DNA of 64,000 nucleotides, taken from NCBI RefSeq assembly GCF_012222305.1, contig NZ_CP035730.1, positions 1,639,501 to 1,703,500 on the forward strand. Direction: 5' to 3'. Positions 19,591 through 30,052 of the stretch are shown one piece after another. The position numbers and the translations under genes are program-made. The notes beneath the pieces were generated by a model, which saw only the letters and a list, made by a program, of their open reading frames with translations, was not told the DNA's origin and did no database searches. Origin of the DNA: Sulfolobus sp. S-194 (lineage in GTDB: Archaea > Thermoproteota > Thermoprotei_A > Sulfolobales > Sulfolobaceae). Numbering within the stretch: the first letter of the stretch is position 1; the number at the start of each line of letters is the position of its first letter.

Positions 19591-20602
19591 TATTGATGAT
19601 GATATAGGAAAAATAGGCTTAGAGACTCCTATTATAGGAGAAGAACTTGTAAAAAAAGCTATTGATGTTGCTTCAGAAACAATTCCAACGGATTCAGACT
19701 TTAATACTATGGTAGTAGCATACAATATCTATAAGAAGCTTCGTAAAGAAAACAATGATGTAGAGATAGCATTTATATCTGGCTCAGAAAGAAGTAACAT
19801 AGAAGGTCAAATAGAATTTTCGAGAAAATTAGATGAAGCTATAAAAACTACGAATGCGGAAGAAGCAATCATTGTATATGATAGTCCAGAAGATGCTAAA
19901 GCTATACCAATTATACAATCTAAGTTGAAAGTTATAGGTATCGAAAGAGTTTTAGTTGAACAATATAGAGGAGTCGAGGAAACTTACGCTTTATTAGGAA
20001 GGTATATCAAAAAAGCTATTTCTGATCCTAGGTTTGCAAGAATTTTTTTAGGTGTTCCTGGAATTATTTTGATTACAATAGGTATATTTTCTCTATTAAA
20101 TCTTACAGTTTATGCAACGCCAGCTATTCTAATAATAATTGGTTTAGCCTTATTAGGTAGAGGTCTCAGAATAGATGAATACATAGAACAATGGTGGGAA
20201 AATTCTACAATAATGGTAATAGCAGCGATTATATCTCTAATTTCGACTATTGTAGGGATAATTGAAGGTTATTATGTTGGAGCATCTATAAAAGTATACG
20301 ATCTCTCTTCTATTTTTATAATTTTAACTACTATTCTTCCCTTTATCGTATTCGCTATAATAGTTTTATTTGGGGCTAAAGCAATAAATAAAGTTATGAA
20401 TAGAGATATAAAAGTATGGCATGATGTATTTAGAATAATTGCAGTAATTATAATCTATTATATGATGGTTTTAATATCTAAGAATCTTGAGGAAAATGTA
20501 ATAGGTGTTCAACTTGAAACAATGTATACATTATCTGTAATAACACTCGTACTTGTTTCTTTATATATAATTTTTTCTATAATAGAAAAACGTATAACAT
20601 AA
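19562..20602 (+). CDS. DUF373 family integral membrane protein
   Basis: 346 residues from ATG 19562 (MSKILIIYVDID); an ATG five codons upstream is less likely. The N-terminal ~150 residues form a cytosolic alpha/beta domain with DIDDDIG near the start and the family's IGLETPIIGEE. The rest contains about six hydrophobic segments (from ~165 GVPGIILITIGIFSLL to the C-terminus). Archaea-specific family of unknown function, usually next to the COG1340 coiled-coil gene, as here. A membrane complex of the two is an inference. Confidence 0.8.
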   Translation: MSKILIIYVDIDDDIGKIGLETPIIGEELVKKAIDVASETIPTDSDFNTMVVAYNIYKKLRKENNDVEIAFISGSERSNIEGQIEFSRKLDEAIKTTNAEEAIIVYDSPEDAKAIPIIQSKLKVIGIERVLVEQYRGVEETYALLGRYIKKAISDPRFARIFLGVPGIILITIGIFSLLNLTVYATPAILIIIGLALLGRGLRIDEYIEQWWENSTIMVIAAIISLISTIVGIIEGYYVGASIKVYDLSSIFIILTTILPFIVFAIIVLFGAKAINKVMNRDIKVWHDVFRIIAVIIIYYMMVLISKNLEENVIGVQLETMYTLSVITLVLVSLYIIFSIIEKRIT

Positions 20603-20605
20603 AAA

Positions 20606-20821
20606 TTATTTAGGAAGTTTATCTCTTACTTCAACTGGTAAATCTTCTCTTTTGAGGATTTTGGCTTTTCTGCTGACTTTAGTAACTATTTTACCTAGAA
20701 TTATATATGCATTAACATCATTTGCTTTTTCTGCTTTCTCATAGGATTTTAAATATCTCATCTTAACATATTTGTTTTTATCTAGTTGAACATAAACATA
20801 TTTTCCGTGTTTTAATGTCAT
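20606..20821 (-). CDS. Small conserved Sulfolobales protein (71 aa)
   Basis: Starts at ATG 20821, preceded by a good Shine-Dalgarno (AGGTGAT) four to five bases upstream; an in-frame GTG at 20830 is part of that SD. A basic beta-rich protein (KYVYVQLDKNKYVKMRYL) ending in LPVEVRDKLPK. It follows TBP on the same strand by 14-24 bp and is presumably co-transcribed. The SD fits an internal operon gene, since leaderless first genes lack one. Family unnamed to me; function unknown. Confidence 0.65.
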   Translation of the reverse strand: MTLKHGKYVYVQLDKNKYVKMRYLKSYEKAEKANDVNAYIILGKIVTKVSRKAKILKREDLPVEVRDKLPK

Positions 20822-20844
20822 GGTTATCACCTATAATTATATCT

Positions 20845-21438
20845 TTAAAACTCTAACTCCTCTTCTTCAAATGGTTTTACACAATCTAGCTCAACTAACT
20901 TATCGAATATTTTCTTTACGGCTTTATGTACTTCTTCTTCTCTTTTAGCTCCTGTAATAACCATTTTACCACTACTAAAGATAAGTAATACAACTCTAGG
21001 ATCTTCCATCCTATATATTAATCCAGGGAATTGTTCGGGTTCATACATATTATTTTCTAACAAGAACGCCGCTTTATCTAAATTTACAATAACATGTAAA
21101 TTTGCTGATGCAACAATATTTTGTATCTGTATTTTTGGTTTTCCAGTTAAATTCATTCCATATCTCTTTAGGGTTTTTATTATTCTTTTTACTGCTTTTA
21201 TTAATTCGTCAGTACTCTTAGCCCCAGTAACTACCATTTTACCTGATTTGAATATAAGAGAGGTAACCTTTGGTGCTTCAAGCCTAAATATAAGACCAGG
21301 AAATTGATCTGGGTCGTATTCAACATTCGGTACACTTCTTTCCATTGCATATAAGTCTAAGTTCTGATCTAATGTTACTGTAGCTACAATGTTTTCAATA
21401 TTTACTACCGCTTTGTACGGTATTTCTGGTATATTAGG
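20845..21438 (-). CDS. tbp: TATA-box-binding protein (TBP); start codon unclear
   Basis: Saddle-shaped core promoter factor made of two ~90-residue direct repeats, both complete ([18 protein letters not shown] and [14 protein letters not shown] mark each repeat), plus an acidic tail ending EEEELEF. The conserved family N-terminus [20 protein letters not shown] is encoded in frame upstream of the first ATG (21345). However, between the in-frame TGA at 21439-21441 and that ATG there is no ATG, GTG or TTG. Starting at 21345 would delete the first strand and a helix of the fold, so I give the open region. See the findings for possible starts. Confidence 0.9.
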   Translation of the reverse strand, partial: PNIPEIPYKAVVNIENIVATVTLDQNLDLYAMERSVPNVEYDPDQFPGLIFRLEAPKVTSLIFKSGKMVVTGAKSTDELIKAVKRIIKTLKRYGMNLTGKPKIQIQNIVASANLHVIVNLDKAAFLLENNMYEPEQFPGLIYRMEDPRVVLLIFSSGKMVITGAKREEEVHKAVKKIFDKLVELDCVKPFEEEELEF

Positions 21439-21482
21439 TCACCTACAAAATAGTTTATAAATACACATTTATAAATTCCCAT

Positions 21483-22271
21483 TTAAAGCATAATGTCCTT
21501 AAGTAGTCCTAATTCAGGAAACTCCATTATACCCTCTTTTTCAATAATAACATAAGGTTTAGATTTTTCTAGAATAGAATATTCTCTCATAAGTGGAGAC
21601 ATATAGTTAGAATGATTAAGCGAAATATCGTTCCCTGCTTGATAAATGCCAATTGCAGGTAAAACAATTACTTTTGAGTTATTTTTCAGTGGAGTTACTA
21701 GAAAGCATTGCATTCTTCTTACAAAGCCTAGTTTATCTCTTAATCCTAACCTTGGATGCTCATGTCCTATGATATATATCTTATTCTCATCTACATCTAT
21801 ATTCGTATGTCCATGAAATATAACAATATTATCGACTATCAAAGATTCTACTAGCTTAATATTATCATAATTCTCAGTAACTAAAGACAAATAATTATCA
21901 TGATTACCTCTAATTATCGTAATTTCGGTACCTTCATCTTTTAATATTCGGAATATTTCATTAAGTTCAGTTTTTTCTTGTTTGGTTAATTTACTAAAAG
22001 AGTGCTTAAGATCTCCATTAATTATTAGTTTGTTTGTTTTAAAAACCTCTCTTGCCCTATTGAAAATATTGAGAAAACGTTTCTTTTGAACTTTTGGTAT
22101 GAATATTCCTTTTGATGCCATCTCTTCTTCGTAACCTATGTGTACATCAGATAGAATTATAGAGTCAAATCTTCTTATATATATAACGGGTAAATCTTCA
22201 TCAATGTAAATGTCATCAACTAAACTTATCATCTTGTTCTTATAATCTAATTTAATACTAATAAATACCAA
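21483..22271 (-). CDS. Predicted metallophosphoesterase (ICC-like, COG1407)
   Basis: 262 residues. All calcineurin-type metal motifs are present: [11 protein letters not shown] (~38), NGDLKHSF (~85), IIRGNHDNY (~115), FHGHTN and IGHEHPRLG (~153-173). The usual substrates are phosphomonoesters/diesters or nucleic acid ends; the specific one is unknown. The longest start is a TTG at 22271; an ATG at 22232 (residue 14) leaves more room for a promoter opposite the divergent dph5 gene, whose ATG is only 9 bp from the TTG. TBP lies 45 bp downstream on the same strand. Confidence 0.85.
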   Translation of the reverse strand: MVFISIKLDYKNKMISLVDDIYIDEDLPVIYIRRFDSIILSDVHIGYEEEMASKGIFIPKVQKKRFLNIFNRAREVFKTNKLIINGDLKHSFSKLTKQEKTELNEIFRILKDEGTEITIIRGNHDNYLSLVTENYDNIKLVESLIVDNIVIFHGHTNIDVDENKIYIIGHEHPRLGLRDKLGFVRRMQCFLVTPLKNNSKVIVLPAIGIYQAGNDISLNHSNYMSPLMREYSILEKSKPYVIIEKEGIMEFPELGLLKDIML

Positions 22272-22280
22272 TTTAAAAAC

Positions 22281-23045
22281 ATGCCAACGCTCAAGCTTAT
22301 AGGGTTGGGCCTATCTGCTAAATTTGTAACTAGAGAAGCAATTGATGAGTTAAGTAAATGCGATATTGTATTATTCGAGAGTTATACTTCTCTCTCTTGC
22401 GATATAAATTTAGATTTTATTAAATTTTTAAATAAAAATGTTATTATTGTAGATAGAAAATTTATTGAAAATAATATTAAAGAAGTTATTAAATTGTTAA
22501 AAGAGAAGGAAAACGTTTGCATAGTAACTATAGGGGATCCTATGATTGCAACAACACATGTGAGTCTTATTGTTGAGGTTAAAAATAAGGGCTATAATTT
22601 TAAAATAATTCCGGGCATATCAGTTCACTGCTATATAATTTCAAAATCTATGTTATCTTCCTATAAATTTGGCAAATCTGTAACTATAACTTATCCCTAT
22701 AATAATAAAATTGATACAACTCCTTATGATGTAATTTATGATAATTTTATACGTGGACTCCATACAATATTATATCTTGACTTAAAAGAAGATAAAATTA
22801 TGACAACTAAAGAAGCCGTAAAACTTCTAATAGAAATGGAGAAAATAAAGAAGCAAGGATTAATTAATGATGATAGAATCCTTATAGTAGGTCAGAGATT
22901 AGGATGTGATGACGAGGAAGTAGTTGCATTAAGATTAAAGGAAGTATTTAATTATAAATTTAAAGAACCACCACATATTATTGTATTTCCTACAGATAAG
23001 TTACACTTCATGGAGGTAGAGGCTTTAAAATGTCTAATGAAATAA
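22281..23045 (+). CDS. dph5: Diphthine synthase
   Basis: SAM-dependent methyltransferase that trimethylates the modified histidine of elongation factor 2 on the way to diphthamide. 254 residues of the tetrapyrrole-methylase fold. Motifs seen: [19 protein letters not shown] at the start, [15 protein letters not shown] (~90-105) and [11 protein letters not shown] (~115). Slightly short compared with the family's ~257. It overlaps the next gene by 16 bp. Confidence 0.95.
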   Translation: MPTLKLIGLGLSAKFVTREAIDELSKCDIVLFESYTSLSCDINLDFIKFLNKNVIIVDRKFIENNIKEVIKLLKEKENVCIVTIGDPMIATTHVSLIVEVKNKGYNFKIIPGISVHCYIISKSMLSSYKFGKSVTITYPYNNKIDTTPYDVIYDNFIRGLHTILYLDLKEDKIMTTKEAVKLLIEMEKIKKQGLINDDRILIVGQRLGCDDEEVVALRLKEVFNYKFKEPPHIIVFPTDKLHFMEVEALKCLMK

Positions 23046-23716
23046 GGAATAGAGTTGAAAAGTACATAAAAGGAATGGAAGAAAGGTTACAAAAAATACC
23101 TGGTCATATCTATGAAAAATATCGTAAAGTGTTAGATCTGGCTAGACAATACACAGAGGATGCAAAATATTATCTAAATAAAGAAGACGAAGTTACTGCA
23201 TTGGTTGATGTAGTTTATGCTGAAGGTTTATTAGATTCGGTTGTATTCAATGAAAATCTTGATATAGATTCACAAATTTCTAAAAAAGTCTTTGTAGGGG
23301 GTACATTTGATATACTTCACCCAGGTCACATAGAATTTTTAAGGGAAGCTTCTCGTTATGGAAGAGTTTATGTTTCTGTTGCAAGAGATAAGAACTCAGA
23401 AAAGATAAAACGGAGAAAACCAATAAATGATGAAAATCAAAGATTAGAAGTAGTAAAGAGCATTAGGTATGTCTATGAAGCATTTCTAGGAGATGAGAAA
23501 GATTTTCTAAAAAGTGTTGAAAGAGTAAAACCAGATATATTGTTTTTAGGCCCTGATCAGCAAGTCGATGAGAATAAATTAAAAGAAGAGTTAAAGAAAA
23601 GAGGAATTAATAACATAGAAATAATAAGAATGAAAGAAAGAATAAATAATTGGTCTCACTCAAGTACTACATCAATAATTCAAGAAATAGTCAAAAGATA
23701 TTGTAATCAAAGATAA
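23030..23716 (+). CDS. DUF357 fused to cytidylyltransferase (FAD synthase-like)
   Basis: 228 residues. Residues 1-75 form the helical archaeal DUF357 domain. Residues ~85-228 are a nucleotidyltransferase with [20 protein letters not shown] (HxGH catalytic motif) and the C-terminal [11 protein letters not shown] signature. That domain is the RibL/glycerol-3-phosphate cytidylyltransferase type; in archaea RibL makes FAD from FMN. The convergent neighbour is riboflavin kinase RibK (10-bp overlap), which supports a flavin role, though phosphopantetheine or other cytidyl transfer cannot be excluded. It overlaps dph5 by 16 bp. Confidence 0.8.
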   Translation: MSNEIRNRVEKYIKGMEERLQKIPGHIYEKYRKVLDLARQYTEDAKYYLNKEDEVTALVDVVYAEGLLDSVVFNENLDIDSQISKKVFVGGTFDILHPGHIEFLREASRYGRVYVSVARDKNSEKIKRRKPINDENQRLEVVKSIRYVYEAFLGDEKDFLKSVERVKPDILFLGPDQQVDENKLKEELKKRGINNIEIIRMKERINNWSHSSTTSIIQEIVKRYCNQR

Positions 23717-24324
23717 ACTTCAATTTCTACCTCATCACCATCTTTAAGATTAAGTTTTTCTCTCAAATAATAGGGAGAGATAACTTCAATAACACTCTTA
23801 GGATGGGTAGTTCTTGCTGGAATTACTATAGCTGCTGGTGAAATAGAATTTATTGAAGAAGGAAAGGCTTTTACACTCCCTAAAACCCTATTTGGTTCTT
23901 TATATTCAGGGATAATAATTCCTTTAGCTAAATCTAGTATCAATCTATTTTCTAGTGATATTCTATCATAGATAACAATATTTAAAGTCCCTGCATAAGG
24001 CTCAAATCCTAAGTATTTTTTAAAAGAATCAATATAATAAGGAATTGAAAGGAAAATTCTTCCTTCTCCTAATCCTGCTGTTACTTTTCCTCTTATACGC
24101 AATATTTTGGTTCTCATAATTAACTGTAGTATATCTTCTATGCATTTCTTTAGTTCTTCTTCTCCTTTATCGGTAAGTTTTATATACTCTCCTTCTTTTA
24201 CTATAATTCTTTGTATTATTCCTTCTTCTTCTAGTTCTTTTAATTTTCTTGATACAGTTTGCTGCGATAATCCAGACTCTTTTGAAATCTCTGCTTGTGT
24301 TAGTAATTTATTATTATTTAACAA
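23707..24324 (-). CDS. ribK: CTP-dependent riboflavin kinase with N-terminal HTH
   Basis: Archaeal RibK makes FMN from riboflavin using CTP. Residues ~1-75 are a winged-helix domain ([20 protein letters not shown]). The kinase domain begins ~[20 protein letters not shown] and holds the family motifs [12 protein letters not shown] and [19 protein letters not shown]. The HTH suggests that the same protein may autoregulate flavin genes. The frame is open upstream to the shared TGA at 24358 but offers only TTG (24324) or CTG as starts, so a few residues of helix 1 may be missing. It follows taw1 on the same strand. Confidence 0.9.
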   Translation of the reverse strand: MLNNNKLLTQAEISKESGLSQQTVSRKLKELEEEGIIQRIIVKEGEYIKLTDKGEEELKKCIEDILQLIMRTKILRIRGKVTAGLGEGRIFLSIPYYIDSFKKYLGFEPYAGTLNIVIYDRISLENRLILDLAKGIIIPEYKEPNRVLGSVKAFPSSINSISPAAIVIPARTTHPKSVIEVISPYYLREKLNLKDGDEVEIEVYL

Positions 24325-24357
24325 TTTGAACAGTTTACATGTAAATAGTGTATCTTT

Positions 24358-25434
24358 TCAAGTCTCTCCCTCCGTACAACCTAGTTCTGCTTCTTTATAT
24401 TCTCCATTTATATCATCTTCTATGTCTTTAGTTGCCCAATTCCAATTATCTGTCCAAGCGTTACCTATCTGTATAGGCTTATCTAACTTACTTAATAAGA
24501 CTATTCTACTAGGTATATGTTCAGATAGAATCTTATAACCAGTATACTCAGCTAATTTTTTAGCAAATTCTTTAATTTCAAAATGTCTAGGCATAGCATC
24601 TTTACTAAGTCTATAAGTAGAAGGTCCTACATGCATATATGCTTTTACTTCAATATATGTTGGTTGTGAGATCTCCATGAGCCTTGCAAACTCTCTTGCA
24701 TCTTCATCACTCATATTAAATCCCTTTATCATAGTCATTCTTATAACTGTGGGCGAACTAAAGCTTGGAAGAATTTCTAATGTTTTCATAACTAAGTTCC
24801 AAGAGTTTGCAACAATAGGTCTATTTATTAGTTTATGTTTAAATTCGTTAGGGGCTTGAAGTGATACGAACAATTGAGTAGGCTCTTCTTCTAAGCTTGC
24901 CAATATGTCTGGCCTTACGCCACTTGTTACAAGAAAGGTTGTAAGCCCTTTTTTATGGTACTCTTTGATTAGTTCTCCAAGCCTATCATATAGGGTGGGC
25001 TCACCGGTAAGGCTTATAGCTACATGTTTAGGTGTTATAGCCTCTTTAACTTTGTTCTTATCTACTCCCTCACGCCCAAAATAACCAGATACTGCCCTTT
25101 TATGCTCTTCTATACTTTTTTCTGCAATAATATCTGGATCGTCTTCTACTGGTAATTTTGTTTCATCCCATTCAATTCCTATATCCTCTGGTTCTAATCT
25201 CCAACAATGTACGCATCTAAACCAGCACCAAGCCGCAGTTGGAGTCATCTGTACACATCTATGGCTCTCAATTCCGTAAAACTTGCCTTTATAGCAATAT
25301 CTTCCTGAAGTTAAGGCTTCATGAGTCCAATGACACTTCTTATATGCACTATGAGTTCCAATGATATGGTACTTTTCTTTTTCTAGTTCTTTCATTATTA
25401 AGCTTAAAGTATCTATCCTAAGATTACTTACCAT
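24358..25434 (-). CDS. taw1: tRNA 4-demethylwyosine synthase (radical SAM)
   Basis: Builds the tricyclic core of wyosine at G37 of tRNA-Phe from m1G and pyruvate. 358 residues. The radical-SAM CX3CX2C motif CWFRCVHC (~residues 68-75) is preceded by the TYW1-specific cysteines [20 protein letters not shown], which may bind a second cluster. [15 protein letters not shown] is the GGE-equivalent. Ends TEGET just before ribK. It has its own promoter region between 25435 and 25466 or shares one with gatA; the gap is only 32 bp. Confidence 0.95.
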   Translation of the reverse strand: MVSNLRIDTLSLIMKELEKEKYHIIGTHSAYKKCHWTHEALTSGRYCYKGKFYGIESHRCVQMTPTAAWCWFRCVHCWRLEPEDIGIEWDETKLPVEDDPDIIAEKSIEEHKRAVSGYFGREGVDKNKVKEAITPKHVAISLTGEPTLYDRLGELIKEYHKKGLTTFLVTSGVRPDILASLEEEPTQLFVSLQAPNEFKHKLINRPIVANSWNLVMKTLEILPSFSSPTVIRMTMIKGFNMSDEDAREFARLMEISQPTYIEVKAYMHVGPSTYRLSKDAMPRHFEIKEFAKKLAEYTGYKILSEHIPSRIVLLSKLDKPIQIGNAWTDNWNWATKDIEDDINGEYKEAELGCTEGET

Positions 25435-25466
25435 CTACTAAACTACTGAATGTAAGATTAAAAACT

Positions 25467-26885
25467 TTAACTTATAGGTGCTGTTAAATCATAAAGGTTA
25501 AGTACTTTTTCTATTTTTGCTGAAAGGGCCATAAGGTAATAGTCAGACAAATATCTTCCCATAAGTTGTAATCCTATGGGTAAATTATTATAGAATCCTG
25601 CTGGCTGAGATAAAGCCGGGACTCCAGCTAAATTTGCAATTACTGTGTTTAGATCCATAGCATACATTTTAATAGGATCCTCAACTACCTCACCTATTTT
25701 TGGAGGCAATATAGGCATAGTTGGTGATGCTATTACATCGAATTCTTTAAGTATATTATCAACATTATTTTTTATTAATCTTCTAATTTTAAGGGCCTTA
25801 ATGTAGAACTCCTCATAATACCCTGCACTTAGGATAAAGCTTCCTAATAATATTCTTCTTTTAACTTCTATTCCAAATCCTTCTCCTCTATTTTTGGCAA
25901 AAGTCTCTCTCCAATTACCTTCATAGTATTTACTATACCCGTATCTTACACCATCAAATCTAGCTAAATTAGAACTAGCCTCTGACATAGCAATAATATA
26001 ATAAGCCGGTAAAGCATATTCAGCATATCCTAAATTCGCTTCTTTAATTATTGCCCCCTCAGAACTTAGTTTATCTAGAGTTGAGTTAAATATTGAAACA
26101 ACTGGTTTATCTGACGCCTCTACTATATCCTTTAGAATAGCAATTTTGAGATCTTTCAGTTCTACTTTTTCTGGTAACTGTGGTTCAAAATGAATTGTTG
26201 TAGCATCTTTAGGATCATCCCCAGAGATTATTGAATAAAGCAAAGCTAAGTCTTCGGCATTTCTAGCCATTGGTCCTATTTGTTCTAAACTATTTGCGTA
26301 AGCTACTAGACCAAATCTACTCACTGTACCATAAGACGGCTTTAAACCAAAAATGGCATTATATGCTGCAGGTGCTCTTATGGAACCTCCAGTGTCACTA
26401 CCTAAGGCTATATCTACTATTCCTGCAGCTAATGCGGCTCCACTTCCCCCAGAGCTTCCCCCAGGTATTCTCTCTAGGTCCCAAGGATTTCTTGTAGGGC
26501 CAAAATAACTTGTCTCCGTTGTTGATCCCATTGCAAATTCATCCATATTTGTTTTACCTAGAATAACTGCCCCTTCCTTCTTTAATTTTTCTATCACTGT
26601 AGCATCGTATGGAGGTATGTAATCTTCTAACATTCTTGAAGCGCAAGTGGTTCTAATTCCTTTTGTGGAAATGTTATCCTTAATAGCTATTAAAATTCCA
26701 GATAATTTTCCTTTAGTATTCTTAAGTTTTTCCCTTACTTCTCTTTTAACTTCTTCTTTATCCCTTATTGTTATAAACGCTTTGATTTTTTTCTCAATTT
26801 TATCGATTCTTTCGTATGTTCTTTCAACATATTCATCAATATCTAAGTTCTTATTTAGTAAGTCTTCTACTAGTTTGGTAATCAT
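25467..26885 (-). CDS. gatA: Asp-tRNA(Asn)/Glu-tRNA(Gln) amidotransferase subunit A
   Basis: Amidase subunit of GatCAB; in archaea that also have GatDE it chiefly serves Asn-tRNA(Asn). 472 residues. Catalytic Ser-cisSer-Lys triad: Lys in LIAIKDNIS, Ser in [14 protein letters not shown] and [13 protein letters not shown] chose ATG 26885, which lies directly after the gatC stop with a GGGGAGT Shine-Dalgarno in front; an ATG four codons upstream overlaps gatC. The gatB subunit gene is not in this window. Confidence 0.94.
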   Translation of the reverse strand: MITKLVEDLLNKNLDIDEYVERTYERIDKIEKKIKAFITIRDKEEVKREVREKLKNTKGKLSGILIAIKDNISTKGIRTTCASRMLEDYIPPYDATVIEKLKKEGAVILGKTNMDEFAMGSTTETSYFGPTRNPWDLERIPGGSSGGSGAALAAGIVDIALGSDTGGSIRAPAAYNAIFGLKPSYGTVSRFGLVAYANSLEQIGPMARNAEDLALLYSIISGDDPKDATTIHFEPQLPEKVELKDLKIAILKDIVEASDKPVVSIFNSTLDKLSSEGAIIKEANLGYAEYALPAYYIIAMSEASSNLARFDGVRYGYSKYYEGNWRETFAKNRGEGFGIEVKRRILLGSFILSAGYYEEFYIKALKIRRLIKNNVDNILKEFDVIASPTMPILPPKIGEVVEDPIKMYAMDLNTVIANLAGVPALSQPAGFYNNLPIGLQLMGRYLSDYYLMALSAKIEKVLNLYDLTAPIS

Positions 26886-26886
26886 A

Positions 26887-27180
26887 TTACTCCCCATAGG
26901 TAGCAGGTCCTATTATAAAACCATCCTCTTTTCTTTTTACATTACTTAATGCTTCATCTCTACTTAATGGCTTTATAATTTCATCTTTTCTAAGCTTACC
27001 AGTAGATATAGGATGGAATAAAGGTTCTACATTAGAAAGATCTAATTTATTTATCTGATCAAAGAAATCAAGAATATTCTTTATATCTCGTTTTATTCTT
27101 TCTTTTTCTCTCTCATTTAATTCTACTAGGGCTAAATTCTGTAATTTAGAAATAAGTTCATTATTTACTTCAATTTTCAC
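26887..27180 (-). CDS. gatC: Asp-tRNA(Asn)/Glu-tRNA(Gln) amidotransferase subunit C
   Basis: 97 residues, the small belt subunit that wraps around GatA. Family pattern [20 protein letters not shown] at the N-terminus and [16 protein letters not shown] in the middle. GTG start (27178-27180), overlapping the cutA stop by 11 bp; ends one base before the chosen gatA ATG. Operon cutA-gatC-gatA. Confidence 0.9.
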   Translation of the reverse strand: MKIEVNNELISKLQNLALVELNEREKERIKRDIKNILDFFDQINKLDLSNVEPLFHPISTGKLRKDEIIKPLSRDEALSNVKRKEDGFIIGPATYGE

Positions 27181-27496
27181 TTCTTCTCACGCTCTCATTA
27201 ATCCATTTTAAATAATCTGGTAAACCATCATTAAAGTTTATTATAATAATTTCTGGTAGAGTATAAGTATGAAGTTCCCTTATTCTATTTATTAGTTTTT
27301 CCTTTACTTTTTCATCGCTTTTTATGATCAGTAAACTTTCATCATCTTCAGTGGTTTTCCCTTCCCAAACATAAAAGGATTTTACATACGGTATTATGTT
27401 AACACAAGCTGCAAGTCTTTCATCAACTAGAGTTTTTGCTATTTTCTTAGCAGATTCCATTCCACTAATTGTGGTAAGAGCAATAATATACGACAT
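27170..27496 (-). CDS. cutA: CutA1-family protein
   Basis: 108 residues of the trimeric ferredoxin-like CutA1 family: VDERLAACVNIIPYVKSFYVWEGK and a C-terminal LPEIIIINFNDGLPDYLKWI. Named for divalent-cation tolerance in E. coli, but the true function is open. First gene of the operon with gatC-gatA. The ATG at 27496 is divergent from the gene at 27531 with 34 AT-rich bases between them, so both are probably leaderless with overlapping promoters. Confidence 0.9.
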   Translation of the reverse strand: MSYIIALTTISGMESAKKIAKTLVDERLAACVNIIPYVKSFYVWEGKTTEDDESLLIIKSDEKVKEKLINRIRELHTYTLPEIIIINFNDGLPDYLKWINESVRRSEN

Positions 27497-27530
27497 ATTA
27501 ATTAGTTACTACTTTTTAATTAAAAAATCA

Positions 27531-27911
27531 ATGAAGGTTGAAGAACTAATTGATATCATAAAATGGGAGGGATTTAAGGAAGCGTTATTTTATGGACTTA
27601 GCGAGTGTGAGGAGTTGGGAAAAGAGTTCATAGGTATCACGCTGGATAATGGTGATGGAATTATTTTAAGAGTTAATCCTTATGAATATGAAATTCTTTA
27701 TATTTTACTATATTCTAATAAGAAATATTCAAATAATGATTTGAGATTAATTGGAATTTTTAAGTCAGAGGAAAATGGTAATACCTATTTTATATACCAA
27801 ATAACTAATTTAAGGAATTTTATAAATATGTTTGGTAATGATATAAAAGTTATTTATGTTGAAGTGATCAGAGATGCTCTTGAAGACTTTTTATACACAG
27901 CGATGGCTTGA
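27531..27911 (+). CDS. Hypothetical protein upstream of XPB helicase
   Basis: 126 residues from ATG 27531 ([20 protein letters not shown]). Alpha/beta, acidic, with no cysteine beyond one and no membrane segment. Unknown family. It overlaps the XPB-helicase ORF by up to 38 bp, so the two are translationally coupled; a helicase-associated role is a guess. A longer in-frame start inside cutA (27396) is unlikely because it would run antisense through that gene. Confidence 0.6.
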   Translation: MKVEELIDIIKWEGFKEALFYGLSECEELGKEFIGITLDNGDGIILRVNPYEYEILYILLYSNKKYSNNDLRLIGIFKSEENGNTYFIYQITNLRNFINMFGNDIKVIYVEVIRDALEDFLYTAMA

Positions 27912-29505
27912 TGATGAGACATTCAAAAAATTGCTAACATTTTCTAGGTTTTTAGGCAGAGATAAGAATGGTTCACAATTTGTGATAGACATAGAAAGAG
28001 CAAGAAGAAATAAAGTTAAAATAGACGATATACTTTCTATTTTATCTGAACTAGGCATAGAACTAAGTGAAACCGATTTAAGGGAAATAGCTAAATATTT
28101 GCCCGAGTATGACTTAGAATTTGAACTTAAAGATGGAAAGCTAATAATAAAACCTCACGTTTTTATTCTAGCTATTATAAAGGATTACAAAGATAAGGGT
28201 ATTCTAAAATATGATAAGCAGAGTAAAGTATATGTAACAGATCCATACTACTACTATCAGATAAAAAATAGATTAGAGGAAAACGGGTTAAAGGTTAAAG
28301 ATTTAGAATTAGATGTAAAAGACTTAAACATTAATTTCAAGGGAGAACTAAGAGATTATCAGAAAGAGGCAGTAGATATGTGGCTACAACGTGGTTCTGG
28401 AGTAATAGCACTTCCTACTGGTGCAGGTAAGACAGTCATTGGAATAAAAATAATTACTGAAGTTAGGAAGTCAACACTAATAGTTACATTTACTAAGGAT
28501 CAAATGTTACAGTGGAGGGATGCAATACTTAAATTTACAGATGCGAATAGAAGTGATATTGGTCTTTACTATTCTGAGGAAAAGAACATAAGACCTATCA
28601 CAATAACAACGTATCATACTGCATATAGACATATGGATGAACTATCTGGCAAATTTGAGCTTTTGATAATAGACGAAGCACACCATTTACCTGCAGAGAG
28701 ATTTAAGGAGATAGCGCTTAAATGCATAGCCCCTAAAAGGCTTGGCCTTTCAGCTACTCCAGTGAGGGAGGATGGAAAGCATGAGGAACTATTTAAATTG
28801 ATGGGCGGATTAATATATTTTAAAACTCCACAAGAATTAATTCAGAAGGGTTATTTAGCCCCATTTGAATTAATTCAAATTAGAGTTAATTTAACGTCTA
28901 AAGAAAAATTAAAGTATGCTACTTTACTCTCCCAATTTAGAAAAGTTTCTGGAGGTAAAAAGGTTTCGGAGTTAATACAGTTAGTAAAAGAAGGTAATTC
29001 TAATGCTATTGAAGCCATGAGAGTTTATAATGAAATGAGAAAAATTGTTAACCTAGCTGAAAATAAATTAAAGGCTCTTGATGATATAATCCAAAAGGAA
29101 AATGGAAACAAGATACTAATTTTTACACAATACGTAGATCAGGCTGAAGAAATTGCAAAGAAATATAATGCTTATTTAATAACCGGTAAGACAAATAAGA
29201 ATGAAAGAGAGAAAATACTGCGAATATTTAAAACATTAAAATCTGGGATATTAGTGTTAACTACTGTAGGTGATGAAGGACTAGATATACCAGACGCTAA
29301 TGTAGGGATAATAGTTACTGGAACTGGATCAAGAAGGCAATTTATTCAAAGATTAGGAAGACTTTTAAGACCAAGTAATGGTAAAGTTGCAAAACTTTAT
29401 GAAATAGTTACTAGAGGTACGGCAGAAGAGTATCAAGCTTCTAAAAGGAAAGATATAACATTTGGATTAGATATTTATTCTTCTTCAGAAGAAGATTTGA
29501 TATAA
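27874..29505 (+). CDS. XPB/Ssl2-type superfamily 2 helicase
   Basis: 543 residues. N-terminal damage-recognition-like region (~1-160), then helicase domain 1 with Walker [12 protein letters not shown] (~182) and DEAHH (~266). The XPB-specific RED motif lies in [16 protein letters not shown] (~295). Domain 2 contains [17 protein letters not shown] and [13 protein letters not shown]. It acts in DNA opening during repair or transcription. Sulfolobales have two XPBs; the one paired with the Bax1 nuclease is the other, since no Bax1-like gene lies beside this one. It overlaps the hypothetical gene upstream; a later start near residue 6-10 is possible. Confidence 0.93.
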   Translation: MLLKTFYTQRWLDDETFKKLLTFSRFLGRDKNGSQFVIDIERARRNKVKIDDILSILSELGIELSETDLREIAKYLPEYDLEFELKDGKLIIKPHVFILAIIKDYKDKGILKYDKQSKVYVTDPYYYYQIKNRLEENGLKVKDLELDVKDLNINFKGELRDYQKEAVDMWLQRGSGVIALPTGAGKTVIGIKIITEVRKSTLIVTFTKDQMLQWRDAILKFTDANRSDIGLYYSEEKNIRPITITTYHTAYRHMDELSGKFELLIIDEAHHLPAERFKEIALKCIAPKRLGLSATPVREDGKHEELFKLMGGLIYFKTPQELIQKGYLAPFELIQIRVNLTSKEKLKYATLLSQFRKVSGGKKVSELIQLVKEGNSNAIEAMRVYNEMRKIVNLAENKLKALDDIIQKENGNKILIFTQYVDQAEEIAKKYNAYLITGKTNKNEREKILRIFKTLKSGILVLTTVGDEGLDIPDANVGIIVTGTGSRRQFIQRLGRLLRPSNGKVAKLYEIVTRGTAEEYQASKRKDITFGLDIYSSSEEDLI

Positions 29506-29972
29506 TAAAACACAGAATAAGCAAATGTTTTTATAATAGGAATTACAGTTGGAGTGTATATTACAACAGAGTCTTTATATAAACTAATCAATGTGTATCT
29601 ATTGATTGATAAGATAGGATATCCTTTAGTGGTTACATTTGATATTTGCAATTTAACTTCCCCTAGAATTTTCTTTAATGTATATGCTGTTAATACTTTG
29701 CTGCAATCTACATCAATCTCTCCTTTAACAGTAATCAAATTCTCTGTTATAATTTCTAATCGTTCATTTCCTTTCACAACATAACCATCAACCCATGAAG
29801 GACTTTCTATTTCATCTTTACACTCGTCTGATATTTTTGATAAAGGTGGATAAATTATTAGATTTTTATTAACTTTTAACAATGCTGGGTAGGTTATTAT
29901 TATGTCGTTAGATTTTATATCTAAGTTGTACTCAGCTTTACATATATGAGAGCCCTTATCAACATAAGGCAT
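29475..29972 (-). CDS. Conserved hypothetical protein (165 aa)
   Basis: Starts at ATG 29972 ([20 protein letters not shown]). A beta-rich first 110 residues with two cysteines near residues 11 and 52 and another at ~91; the C-terminal 35 residues contain a moderately hydrophobic stretch ([19 protein letters not shown]) that could be a membrane-associated helix. Convergent with the XPB gene, 31-bp overlap. No family recognised. Confidence 0.55.
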   Translation of the reverse strand: MPYVDKGSHICKAEYNLDIKSNDIIITYPALLKVNKNLIIYPPLSKISDECKDEIESPSWVDGYVVKGNERLEIITENLITVKGEIDVDCSKVLTAYTLKKILGEVKLQISNVTTKGYPILSINRYTLISLYKDSVVIYTPTVIPIIKTFAYSVFYYIKSSSEEE

Positions 29973-29998
29973 TTTAACTCCATTTTTATATTATTTTT

Positions 29999-30052
29999 GA
30001 ATGATATAACCTTGTAAGGTCTGATATATGATGAGTAACTAGGCTGTTGATT
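29999..30052 (+). ncRNA. Candidate C/D-box guide RNA
   Basis: C-like ATGATAT (30001-30007), 13-nt spacer, perfect D' CTGA (30021-30024), 3 nt, perfect C' ATGATGA (30028-30034), exactly 12-nt spacer, D-like TTGA (30047-30050). The D'/C' pair and spacer lengths fit archaeal C/D RNAs; C and D deviate by one or two bases. It lies directly upstream of the ATG at 30053, so it may instead be a leader. Confidence 0.4.
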
